From Moduliflexus sp964602655 (GTDB taxonomy: Bacteria; Moduliflexota; Moduliflexia; Moduliflexales; Moduliflexaceae), in NCBI GenBank assembly GCA_964602655.1, contig CAZRSF010000056.1, forward strand, positions 1 to 42,215: a DNA stretch of 42,215 nt, read 5' to 3'. The notes beneath the pieces are model-generated. The model ran no database searches. It had not been told where the DNA came from and worked only from the letters and a program-made list of their open reading frames with translations. Both the position numbers and the translations under genes were made by a program. Below, in pieces: positions 35,144 to 42,215 of this stretch. Position 1 is the stretch's first letter. Each line of letters opens with the position of its first letter.

Positions 35144-37108
35144 ATGATGTCACAACAATCGAAAGCGACTATTGTTCCGTTAAAAAATGTGAAAATTACC
35201 GATGCTTTCTGGTCGCGTTATATTCAATTGGTCAGAGAGGTCGTGCTGCCCTATCAATGGGATGTCTTGAATGATCGCGTGCCGGATGCCGAACCAAGTC
35301 ATGCGGTCAAAAATTTTAAGATTGCCGCTGGCGAAGATACCGGCGAATTTTATGGCTTTGTGTTTCAGGACACCGATATTGCCAAATGGCTGGAAACGGT
35401 CGCCTATTCGCTGATTGTCGCGCCGAACCCGGAATTGGAACGCACGGCGGATACGATGATTGATCTGATTGCCAAAGCCCAGCAGCCCGATGGGTATCTG
35501 AACACCTATTTCATCGTTAAAGCGCCGGAACGCCGCTGGACAAATTTGCGGGAAGAACATGAACTTTATACTGCCGGGCATTTTATCGAAGCCGCCGTCG
35601 CGTATTTTCAGGCGACCGGCAAACGCAAACTCTTAGATGTATTGTGCCGTTTTGTTGATTTGATTGAGGCGACCTTTGGCGCAGAACCGGGGAAATTGCG
35701 CGGCTATCCGGGGCATCAGGAAATCGAGTTGGCATTAGTCAAACTCTATCATGCGACCGGTGAAGAGCGGTATCTGCGCTTGAGTCAATATTTTTTGAAC
35801 GAACGGGGCAGCGAGCCGTTTTATTTCGACCTCGAATACGAAAAACGCGGCAAAACCGAACACTGGCCGGGGCACAAAGATTTGGGGCGGACGTATGCAC
35901 AGACGCACCTGCCGGTACGCGAACAAACAGAGGCGGTCGGACATGCGGTGCGGGCGGTCTATATGTATTCCGCGATGGCGGATGTCGCCCGCGAAACCAA
36001 TGACATGAGCATGTTCGACGCCTGCAAACGTTTGTGGCAGAATGTGACGACGCGCCAGATGTATATCACGGGCGGCATCGGCTCGACATCGCATGGCGAG
36101 GCGTTTACCTTCGATTATGATCTGCCGAATGATACGATGTACACGGAAACCTGCGCCTCGGTGGGGCTGATGATGTTTGCGCAGCGGATGCTGCTGATTG
36201 AGGAAGATCGCCGCTATGCGGATGTGATGGAACAGGCGCTGTATAATAATCTGCTCAGCGGCATGGCGCAGGATGGCACGCGTTATTTTTATGTCAATCC
36301 GCTGGAAGTCTGGCCGGAAGCCTCGGAAAAAAGTCCCATCAAAAAACATGTGAAACCGGTGCGGCAAAAATGGTATGCTTGCGCCTGCTGTCCGACGAAT
36401 CTCGCCCGTCTGCTGACCTCGCTCGGACAATATATGTACACAGTCAGAGGCGACGCGCTGTTCGCGCATTTGTATATCGGCGGCGAAGCGACCGTCAATG
36501 TTGCCGGACATTCCATCAAAATCACTCAGCAGACGAATTACCCCTGGGATGGCAAGGTGACGCTTTCGCTCAAGATGGAGCAGCCATGTCAAACAACAAT
36601 CGGCCTGCGGATTCCGGGCTGGTGTCGAACTGCGACCATGACGGTGAATGGCGAAAAAGTCGAATTAAACAGCAACGTGATGCAGCAGGGCTATGCAAAA
36701 GTGACGCGAATCTGGAAGGATGGCGACGCGATTGAATTGAATTTCGACATGCCGGTCGAAATCATGCAGGCGCATCCACGAGTCCGCGCCAATGTCGGGA
36801 AAGTCGCGATCATGCGCGGGCCAGTCGTCTATTGTATTGAAGAAGTGGACAACGACAGCAATCTATCGGCAATTTGCTTGAGTCAGAAGGCTAAATTGAC
36901 CGCTGCGTTCGACGAGAATCTTTTAGGTGGCACGGTCATTATTACTGGCGAGGCGATGCGCGTTGACGAAACTGATTGGGATGATGCCCTGTATCGGCCT
37001 GCTAATACGAAATTCACACTTGTTACGATTACCGCGATCCCGTATGGCTTGTGGGGCAATCGCGCTCCCGGTGAAATGGCGGTCTGGCTGCGGGCGTTAA
37101 ATGGATAA
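35144..37108 (+). CDS. Glycoside hydrolase family 127 (beta-L-arabinofuranosidase-type, DUF1680)
   Basis: A 654-residue cytosolic enzyme. ATG 35144 is chosen because TGGAGGAAAAAG precedes it; the frame upstream to 35069 is only repeat DNA. The family start VPLKNVKITDAFWSRYI is present. GH127 enzymes such as HypBA1 use a cysteine nucleophile next to a zinc held by Glu and Cys residues; here TETCAS and YACACCPTN supply the Glu, Cys and Cys-Cys set. ELYTAGHFIEAAVAYFQ and the GHQEIELALVKLYHAT helix are further family features. It would release L-arabinose from beta-arabinofuranosides brought in by the transporter. No signal peptide means it acts on imported substrate. It is the last gene before the terminator at 37163. 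Related substrates (other furanosides) cannot be ruled out. Confidence 0.94.
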   Translation: MMSQQSKATIVPLKNVKITDAFWSRYIQLVREVVLPYQWDVLNDRVPDAEPSHAVKNFKIAAGEDTGEFYGFVFQDTDIAKWLETVAYSLIVAPNPELERTADTMIDLIAKAQQPDGYLNTYFIVKAPERRWTNLREEHELYTAGHFIEAAVAYFQATGKRKLLDVLCRFVDLIEATFGAEPGKLRGYPGHQEIELALVKLYHATGEERYLRLSQYFLNERGSEPFYFDLEYEKRGKTEHWPGHKDLGRTYAQTHLPVREQTEAVGHAVRAVYMYSAMADVARETNDMSMFDACKRLWQNVTTRQMYITGGIGSTSHGEAFTFDYDLPNDTMYTETCASVGLMMFAQRMLLIEEDRRYADVMEQALYNNLLSGMAQDGTRYFYVNPLEVWPEASEKSPIKKHVKPVRQKWYACACCPTNLARLLTSLGQYMYTVRGDALFAHLYIGGEATVNVAGHSIKITQQTNYPWDGKVTLSLKMEQPCQTTIGLRIPGWCRTATMTVNGEKVELNSNVMQQGYAKVTRIWKDGDAIELNFDMPVEIMQAHPRVRANVGKVAIMRGPVVYCIEEVDNDSNLSAICLSQKAKLTAAFDENLLGGTVIITGEAMRVDETDWDDALYRPANTKFTLVTITAIPYGLWGNRAPGEMAVWLRALNG

Positions 37109-37162
37109 AAGATATAATTCATCATTCCCTCGATGTAAATAACGGCGATTGATGCTGCTTTG

Positions 37163-37195
37163 ACGGCGGAGAACGAATGTTCTCCGCCGTTTTTT
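37163..37195 (+). terminator. Intrinsic terminator of the carbohydrate locus
   Basis: ACGGCGGAGAAC, loop GAAT, GTTCTCCGCCGT form a perfect 12-bp stem, followed by TTTTTATTTT. It is the strongest terminator of the window and lies 54 bp after the GH127 stop. Confidence 0.93.
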
Positions 37196-37441
37196 ATTTT
37201 CACGCAGTTCTTCGAATCAGAAATTGAGAGAATTCCTGAAATTTTATTTGCCCAATCAATAGAAAAAACGGGCATAGACTGGTATCTCTGAAAAGACCTT
37301 CTTATCGCTTGACAAAAAGCGGGAATGCCTGCCGGAATGTTTTGAATTATTTTCCAGACGTAACGTCTTACCCACCGTTTTCCCCTTCTCAGAAAGGGAA
37401 ATGATATTAGAATATCAGAGCGGAATTGACCGGAAACACGC
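37196..37441 (+). other. Intergenic region before the histidine kinase
   Basis: With the terminator this forms a 333-bp gene-free stretch. A TTGACA occurs at 37309-37314 but no acceptable -10 hexamer follows at 16-19 bp. Two small symmetric sites are visible: AGACGT-A-ACGTCT at 37356-37368, and TGATATT-AG-AATATCA at 37402-37417, 24 bp before the start codon. Either could be an operator; neither is proven. There is no clear ribosome site before ATG 37442. Confidence 0.4.
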
Positions 37442-39685
37442 ATGGAATCTGCAAACATTTTAATTGTCGAAGATGACGCGATTGTGGCGAAAAGCCTGCA
37501 AAATGCGCTGAAACATGCGGGATACGCGGTCTGCGGAGTTGTCAGTTCCGGCGAAGCCGCCATTCAGCATGTCCAAGACGTTTCTACCGATCTCGTGTTG
37601 ATGGATATTCTGCTGCGGGGCGAGATGACCGGTATCCAGGCCGCTGAGACGATCTACAGACAATTTCATCTCCCGGTAATTTACATCACGGCCAATTCGA
37701 ACGACGACGTAGTCCAACAGGCGAAAGCGACCGATTCCTTTGGCTTTATTATCAAGCCGTTTCGCGCGCGAGAAATCCACGCCACGATTGAATTGGCATT
37801 GTATAAATGCCGCATGGAACGGCAATTGCGCGAAAGCGAAACCAAATACCGCAACATCATCAATCAGGCGAGTGAAATGATCGGCGTCATTCAAGATGAT
37901 CATTTCGTGTTGGTCAATACGACGGCGCAGGCAACCATGGGATATCCGTCAGAAGAGATCATAACGACCCCATATATCGAAGTGGTTGCGCCGGAGGATC
38001 GGGAATCTGCCTCAGTGGTCTTCAACGAACGACTGCAAGGCATGCAGCCCCCCTTACCGTTCGATGTCCGGTTAATTCGTCATGATCACACATCTTTTTG
38101 GGCTGAAACGCACGGTACGCGTATTGAGTGGGAAGGGCGTCCGGCAGTCCTGATTTTTGCCAATGACATCAGCGAACGCAAACGAGCGGAAGAAGAACTG
38201 CTCTGCTATCGAGATCATCTCGAAGAACTTGTGCAGCAGCGTACCGTCGAACTCTCCGATGCCAACGCGCAACTGAACTGGGAGATCAACGAACGCAAGC
38301 AGATGGAGCGCTCGCTGCTCGAACAATCCACGTTTTTAGAGAATATTATCTCCGGCATTCAGGAAGGGATCGGCATCATTGACGCAGAGGAAACGATTCA
38401 GTTTTGCAATCGCGCGTTTGCCTTTATTTTCGAGGAAGAGATCGAACGGCTGCTTGGCGAAAATTTGCGCGCGTTTTTCGACGATGAGGCATGGGCGCGC
38501 GTTCTCAAAGAGACCGAATTACGGAAGAACGGACAGATTTCGACCTACGAACTGCCCTTACAGACTCGCCGCGCTCGGAAGAAATATATTCAAGTGACCG
38601 TCTCTCCGCGGTTTGGAGACGCCAGGGAATATGCCGGGTGTTTTGCTGTCGTGTTGGACATCACTGAACGCAAAGAACGGGAAATCGAGTTGCAGCAAGC
38701 GAAAGAGGCGGCTGAAGCGGCGAACATGGCGAAAAGCGAATTTCTTGCCAGCATGAGTCATGAACTGCGCACGCCGCTGCATGGCATCTTAGGGTTTGCG
38801 CAATTGCTGGAAAACGACCCGGTCTTACCGCCGAAACAGCAGAAACATGCTGAGATCATCGTGCGGAACGGCAATCATTTGCTGATTCTGTTAAGCGACA
38901 TTTTAGACCTGTCGAAATACGATGCCGGACAGCTTGAGTTGGACTCCTCCCTGTTTTATCTCTCGCAGACGCTCGCGCCAGTGCAAGAAATGGCGCAATT
39001 CAACGCCGAACAAAAACAGCTTGCCTTTCGATTCGAGTATGACGCGGCCATTCCGGATGCGCTGCTTGGCGATGAAAAACGTTTGCGGCAAATATTGACG
39101 AATGTCTTGGGAAATGCCGTCAAATTTACGCAGCATGGCACGGTGACGCTGCGAGTTCGGCTGATCAGCGTGACGATGGACAGCGCTGACACGCGTGATC
39201 GCCACAAGAAGGCGACCCTGCATTTCGAAGTGGAAGACACAGGCATCGGCATTCCGCGCGAAGCGATCAAGAGAATCTTTTTGCCGTTCGAACATGCGAA
39301 GAATCGCCGGCTCTATTCTGACGGCGCGGGCTTAGGCTTAACGCTCAGCCAGCGATTCGCGCGCATGATGGGAAGCGAACTGCATGTCAAGAGCACGGTC
39401 GGACAGGGCAGCGTCTTCTGGTTCGATGTCACGTTCCCGATGTTTGAGACAGTTGAGGAAAAGAACGAGGCGGCGATTCTGCTTCCGCCTCGCGACATGC
39501 TGAAACATCTGTCGCAACTCGCCTCATCCGGCGATATTATAGCGGTTCGAGACGCGTTGCACACGCTTGAGACATCAGAGCGTCGCTATGCCGATTTTAT
39601 CGCGAAATTGTCCCCTCTTGCGCAACAGTGGCAAATTGGCCGAATTCAGAACTATCTCGCTCAGTGTTTGGAACATTCGACATGA
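37442..39685 (+). CDS. REC-PAS-PAS sensor histidine kinase
   Basis: A 747-residue cytosolic signalling protein. Residues 1-120 form a receiver domain with the acidic pocket E10/D11/D12, phospho-acceptor Asp55, Thr83 and Lys105. A PAS domain follows at ~132-245 (YRNIINQASEMIGVIQDD...). A coiled coil (~250-295) leads into a second PAS (~298-415, IISGIQEGIGIIDAEETIQF). HisKA carries His440 in SHELRTPLHG, and HATPase_c has the N box (ILTNVLGNAVKFTQHG), DTGIGIP, and GAGLGLTLSQRFA. A C-terminal helical tail (~675-747) follows the ATPase. With the receiver at the front it relays a signal from another kinase and passes it to an unlinked response regulator, as none is adjacent. No membrane segment. 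Transcribed alone. Confidence 0.95.
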   Translation: MESANILIVEDDAIVAKSLQNALKHAGYAVCGVVSSGEAAIQHVQDVSTDLVLMDILLRGEMTGIQAAETIYRQFHLPVIYITANSNDDVVQQAKATDSFGFIIKPFRAREIHATIELALYKCRMERQLRESETKYRNIINQASEMIGVIQDDHFVLVNTTAQATMGYPSEEIITTPYIEVVAPEDRESASVVFNERLQGMQPPLPFDVRLIRHDHTSFWAETHGTRIEWEGRPAVLIFANDISERKRAEEELLCYRDHLEELVQQRTVELSDANAQLNWEINERKQMERSLLEQSTFLENIISGIQEGIGIIDAEETIQFCNRAFAFIFEEEIERLLGENLRAFFDDEAWARVLKETELRKNGQISTYELPLQTRRARKKYIQVTVSPRFGDAREYAGCFAVVLDITERKEREIELQQAKEAAEAANMAKSEFLASMSHELRTPLHGILGFAQLLENDPVLPPKQQKHAEIIVRNGNHLLILLSDILDLSKYDAGQLELDSSLFYLSQTLAPVQEMAQFNAEQKQLAFRFEYDAAIPDALLGDEKRLRQILTNVLGNAVKFTQHGTVTLRVRLISVTMDSADTRDRHKKATLHFEVEDTGIGIPREAIKRIFLPFEHAKNRRLYSDGAGLGLTLSQRFARMMGSELHVKSTVGQGSVFWFDVTFPMFETVEEKNEAAILLPPRDMLKHLSQLASSGDIIAVRDALHTLETSERRYADFIAKLSPLAQQWQIGRIQNYLAQCLEHST

Positions 39686-39688
39686 ATT

Positions 39689-39704
39689 CCCCTCCTGGGA
39701 GGGG
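39689..39704. repeat. Short palindrome, part of a GGGGCAAGGGGTGGG-type intergenic repeat
   Basis: CCCCTCC-TG-GGAGGGG, followed by CAAGGGGTGGGTAACG. It lies in the gap between convergent genes. Similar strings are common as interspersed repeats in many bacteria. It may also slow transcription from both sides. Confidence 0.55.
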
Positions 39705-39754
39705 CAAGGGGTGGGTAACGCCTTATTTCCAATCATCGTTTGCCTCGATCCCCG

Positions 39755-40366
39755 TCACTCGTGTTGGTACGACCAATGGTTCGGCTCACAGCGAAAACAG
39801 AGCAGCCGACTCCAAAAATTCTCGCCGATAGGGCTGCACGCATAGAACCCGACCGCAAGCGTTTCGGCAGCCTTATGCACATGGGCAATGCGTAACTGCC
39901 GCCACGCTTCGCCGTCATACGACGCCTCGATTTTGACATCCTGTCCATGTCGGCTGATACGATACCAGATGCTCGTATGCTCAGAAGACACATCCTGGGT
40001 CGCCCAGTCGGAATAGCCGAAATTGGTCACGACCGAGCCGAGCCTGCTTAAGCGCTCGTTTTCATATTCTGTCGAGGCTTTGAGCCAATTTTCCTCATCA
40101 ATTCTGACGATCAGTCCGCATTGGTCGTATTGCGCCTGCGGTGTCCATTCCATCTGAGCGGTGACGCAGAAATCGCCGTCAATATCGGTCAAAAGGCAAT
40201 GTCCGTCGTCGCGGCGGAACCCGTAATGTGTGCGCTGCCAGAAATCCGTTTTCGGCTTTGTCCAGAGTTCAAGCCCCTGTCCACAGACAACGCGCACAGG
40301 CTCGTTGAACCAATAAAATTGGGATGGAATTGTCGGTGCTAAAAATTGTTCGGTCATGTTCATCAT
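39755..40366 (-). CDS. DUF1349-family protein (concanavalin A-like fold)
   Basis: A 203-residue protein without signal peptide. The layout is that of DUF1349: FYWFNEPVRVVCGQGLELWTKP near the start, TDFWQRTHYGF, then DFCVTAQMEWTPQAQYDQCGLIVRIDEENWLKASTEYEN, and IWYRISRHGQDVKIEASYDGEAWRQLR. The family is predicted to adopt a jelly-roll fold like glucan-binding domains, and its members are often described only as regulation-of-enolase-like. The ATG at 40366 is used, with two more ATGs within three codons and no strong ribosome site. It is a minus-strand gene downstream of the VTT gene across a palindrome, so it may or may not be co-transcribed. It could bind sugars; that is inference from the fold. 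Confidence 0.85.
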   Translation of the reverse strand: MMNMTEQFLAPTIPSQFYWFNEPVRVVCGQGLELWTKPKTDFWQRTHYGFRRDDGHCLLTDIDGDFCVTAQMEWTPQAQYDQCGLIVRIDEENWLKASTEYENERLSRLGSVVTNFGYSDWATQDVSSEHTSIWYRISRHGQDVKIEASYDGEAWRQLRIAHVHKAAETLAVGFYACSPIGENFWSRLLCFRCEPNHWSYQHE

Positions 40367-40380
40367 TGATTCGAGTGCCC

Positions 40381-40412
40381 GCCCTGTCAGGCGTTCGCAA
40401 CCCTGACAGGGC
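40381..40412. repeat. Extragenic palindrome between the VTT and DUF1349 genes
   Basis: GCCCTGTCAGG, ten-base loop beginning CGTT, CCTGACAGGGC: a perfect 11-bp stem. Both the arms and the loop start match the element at 35082-35110. No T-run. Confidence 0.85.
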
Positions 40413-40432
40413 TGAAACTGCGGTGAAGTGGT

Positions 40433-41005
40433 TTATAACAACGACGGAAGTGCGGCGAACAAACGGTCTATCGAAAAGATGTAGCAGGCATTCAACGCGC
40501 CTTCGCCGATCAAGACGCCCAGCAGACATTTCCAGTACGGAATCTTCAAGGTGCTGCTCACATAGATAATGACATCGGTCGGCACGACGGGGAAAAAACT
40601 CCAGCCGACGATAATCGGAAATTCTTTGCGCTGCAAGGCGGCGCGAACTTTTTTCGTACTGTCGGGGAAGCGGGCTTCGAACGCGGCGTCCAATCCGAGA
40701 TAGCGGGCAAAATAATAAATGAGCGTGGACGATGTGAGAATGCCGATGAGATTGAGCGTGTACGCTTCGCCCGGAGAAAACATCAAAACGCCGGAAATCG
40801 CGAATGGCGTTGACGGCAGAAACGTCAATCCCAACAGCGAGAGCAGCAGCAAGTAGCCACCGCGAGCTAACACGGCGTGCTGCGCCACAATATCCCGCAG
40901 AAAAAGCAGATCGAACCACTCGCGCTTCGTGAAATAGAGCAAAAGGAGCGTGGCGACACAACCCAACCAGACTGCGCACGTCTTTTTTCGGAACGGTATT
41001 GACAT
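40433..41005 (-). CDS. VTT/DedA-like inner-membrane protein (TVP38/TMEM64 family)
   Basis: A 190-residue membrane protein from ATG 41005 (MSIPFRKK). Hydrophobic segments include AVWLGCVATLLLLYF, GGYLLLLSLLGLTFLPSTPFAISGVLMF, and LNLIGILTSSTLIYYFARYLG. The FLPSTPFAISGVLMF segment and the later VVPTDVIIYVSSTLKIPYWKCLLGVLIGE re-entrant-helix region fit the VTT domain, whose members act in membrane lipid movement and envelope homeostasis. An in-frame extension to 41083 translates a palindromic repeat (HPERSRRVQ) and is not counted. The AAGGG before ATG 41005 comes from that repeat. The transported lipid or substrate is unknown. Confidence 0.88.
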   Translation of the reverse strand: MSIPFRKKTCAVWLGCVATLLLLYFTKREWFDLLFLRDIVAQHAVLARGGYLLLLSLLGLTFLPSTPFAISGVLMFSPGEAYTLNLIGILTSSTLIYYFARYLGLDAAFEARFPDSTKKVRAALQRKEFPIIVGWSFFPVVPTDVIIYVSSTLKIPYWKCLLGVLIGEGALNACYIFSIDRLFAALPSLL

Positions 41006-41010
41006 CTGTA

Positions 41011-41058
41011 CCCTTCGACTTCGCTCAGGATGACCAGTCATGGCGAGCGAAGTCGAAC
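41011..41058. repeat. Interspersed inverted repeat with TTCGACTTCGCTC arms
   Basis: CCCTTCGACTTCGCTCAGGA on one side and TGGCGAGCGAAGTCGAACC on the other pair over a perfect 13-bp core. This sequence type is familiar as a scattered extragenic palindrome in many bacterial genomes and is often mistranslated as HPERSRR. Here it forms the 5' leader of the VTT gene. Confidence 0.85.
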
Positions 41059-41167
41059 CATGAATGGCGAAGAATTGCCGCATCAGGTGCGTCTCTGAAT
41101 CTGAAACACGGAAAGCGGCGCGCGTTTGCCCTTCATCACGATGGAGACTGTTGGTAAATAGTTCTTG

Positions 41168-41896
41168 TCAGAACTCAAGCTTGGGCAAGCGGTCGTCCGA
41201 TCCGAGATTCTGCATGATGAATTCTTTGATCTTGCCTGATTGGTAGAGCGTTTTGTATTCTTGATCGAAACGCTGTTGTAATTCAAGGCGTGATTTCGAA
41301 AAACCGAGATAGACATATTTGGTGATGACCCCGCGCACGTAAACAAAGTCGTCTGTCAGGCCGGTGTCCTTGCGCAACGGTTCAATATCGGCTTCATAAT
41401 CCAACACGGCGTCTATCGTCCCCTTGACCAGCATTTTTACGATGCTGGGAAGCGAATGATATTCGGAATATTTCACATCTTTCGGCAATAGCTCGCCAAA
41501 TCCATAGTCCGTCCTTGCCATGACGCGCATGTTTGAGAGCGATTCCAGCCCTTTCCACTGCTGCGCCATCTCTTTTTTCATGAGAGCGTCCACAGAATCA
41601 ATTTCAATCGGATATGTCGAGCGTTGTGGTTCCGGCACGTCGCCGTCATAAATTCCTAACACGATATCCGCCTTGCCTTCCATCACCAGCATGAACGAGC
41701 GCGCATACGGAACGAATTCTATTTTCACATCGAACTGCGGAGACGGATAGACGGCGCGGATAATATCGAGATAATAGCCGCTGCCGTCCTTATTGGAAAA
41801 CGTTGCCCATTCATCGGTCGCAACCAGTATTGTTTCCGCCCCGACCATCGTTGAAACAAATAGCATAAATATGGTCAACCAGATCATGCGTGACAT
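41168..41896 (-). CDS. Family-3-type extracellular solute-binding protein
   Basis: A 242-residue exported protein. Residues 1-20 are a signal peptide (MIWLTIFMLFVSTMVGA) cleaved before ETILVATDEW. The mature part follows the SBP_bac_3 layout: VATDEWATFSNKDGSGYYLDIIRAVY near 25-50, VKIEFVPYARSFMLVMEGKADIVLGIY near 57-83, and MLVKGTIDAVLDYEADIEPL near 155-174. It would bind an amino acid or other small polar ligand in the periplasm. No permease or ATPase is next to it, so it may feed a distant transporter or act as a sensor input, as orphan proteins of this family often do. A GGAGGA ribosome site precedes ATG 41896. Confidence 0.92.
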   Translation of the reverse strand: MSRMIWLTIFMLFVSTMVGAETILVATDEWATFSNKDGSGYYLDIIRAVYPSPQFDVKIEFVPYARSFMLVMEGKADIVLGIYDGDVPEPQRSTYPIEIDSVDALMKKEMAQQWKGLESLSNMRVMARTDYGFGELLPKDVKYSEYHSLPSIVKMLVKGTIDAVLDYEADIEPLRKDTGLTDDFVYVRGVITKYVYLGFSKSRLELQQRFDQEYKTLYQSGKIKEFIMQNLGSDDRLPKLEF

Positions 41897-42215
41897 CGGT
41901 TCCTCCTTATTGATATACTTGAGCCTGTATTGTGAATGTTCAGGAGTGTCAGAGCGCGGCTCTGACCTCCAAAGCTTCGTGTTGACACTCCTTAGTCAGT
42001 GTTCGAAACCGGTGAGACGTTTCTCTGATGAACATGAATGATCGCGAGGGAATGTCAAGAAAAATGGCGAAGAAATACTTGAAGAGAAGAACTCAACATT
42101 TTATGTGATTCCCGTTACGCAGCATCTCCGCGCTTTCCCTCGCAGGAGCAGGGCTGTGACGTTCTCGTTCCACGCTCCGCGTGGAATGCCCGCCCACCGC
42201 CGCTCTGCGGCGAAA
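41897..42215. other. Gene-free, palindrome-rich stretch at the window end
   Basis: I see no convincing gene here. AGGAGTGTCA at 41942-41951 pairs with TGACACTCCT at 41983-41992, and a smaller hairpin, GTCAGAGC-GCG-GCTCTGAC, lies at 41948-41966 in the same arm, so the two folds compete. TTCCACGC-TCC-GCGTGGAA at 42168-42186 and GCCGC-TCT-GCGGC near the end are further hairpins. The region may hold the promoter of the solute-binding protein gene on the minus strand, but no clear hexamers were found. Confidence 0.5.
42168..42186. repeat. Extragenic palindrome GTTCCACGCTCCGCGTGGAATG-type
   Basis: Perfect 8-bp arms with a 3-base loop. The surrounding string CGTTCTCGTTCCACGCTC is of a kind widely dispersed in unrelated bacterial genomes. 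Confidence 0.65.

Noticed and set aside
35735..36592. Antisense open frame of 285 codons in the GH127 gene
   Set aside because: The GH127 frame keeps catalytic motifs. The antisense product is His/Arg-rich with no known domain.
37309..37345. Promoter for the histidine kinase starting at TTGACA 37309
   Set aside because: No -10 hexamer with more than two or three matches at proper spacing.
40269..40979. Minus-strand open frame of 236 codons
   Set aside because: Shadow of the VTT gene in another frame; the VTT frame has the membrane segments and the ribosome site.

Overview
The window reads as chromosomal DNA of a free-living bacterium with moderate GC content and a Gram-negative style of gene content. 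It is rich in multidomain signalling proteins (ECF sigma factor, Ser/Thr kinases, PP2C and SpoIIE phosphatases, PAS sensors, a REC-PAS-histidine kinase) and in short intergenic palindromes. This style resembles large-genome, sensor-rich lineages such as the candidate phylum KSB3/Modulibacterota, but that placement is a guess from gene style only. No rRNA, tRNA, CRISPR array, transposase or phage structural gene was seen.

Region 1 (1-2218): the 3' end of a gene with an Arg/Ser/Pro/Asp-rich tail built from 28-residue repeats, then an ECF sigma factor and a single-pass membrane protein in the anti-sigma position. The C-terminal domain of that membrane protein recurs at the end of the VIT/VWA protein at 17097-19463.

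Region 2 (2296-13475): a seven-gene, same-strand, tightly packed phosphosignalling operon. In order it holds a PP2C phosphatase, two paralogous membrane-anchored Ser/Thr kinases, a protein of unknown function, a Clp-type AAA+ ATPase, an NrdG-like radical SAM protein and an FHA protein with zinc ribbons. The kinase N-termini carry repeated TQTY-like motifs that could be phospho-docking sites for the FHA protein. The operon ends at a strong terminator and is followed by a 30-codon remnant of the 3' end of the anti-sigma-like gene, so it is bracketed by a diverged direct repeat. This is the best candidate for an uncharacterised system in the window.

Region 3 (13621-22800): a flavodoxin-like reductase divergent from an AraC regulator, an AT-rich Schlafen/AlbA_2-domain gene, the secreted VIT/VWA protein, and carB on the minus strand.

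Region 4 (23062-37108): a plus-strand carbohydrate locus. A cytoplasmic sugar-sensor/PAS/AraC chimera comes first, followed by a solute-binding protein, two permeases (no ATPase), a Gfo/Idh/MocA oxidoreductase, a second sensor/PAS chimera ending in a SpoIIE phosphatase, a decayed second Gfo/Idh/MocA gene, and a GH127 beta-L-arabinofuranosidase. A direct repeat spaced exactly 105 bp and a good sigma70-type promoter lie between the AraC chimera and the transporter, which suggests local control of arabinoside uptake and breakdown. A strong terminator closes the locus.

Region 5 (37442-42215): a REC-PAS-PAS histidine kinase, then three minus-strand genes (DUF1349 protein, VTT/DedA-type membrane protein, family-3 solute-binding protein) separated by interspersed palindromic repeats.
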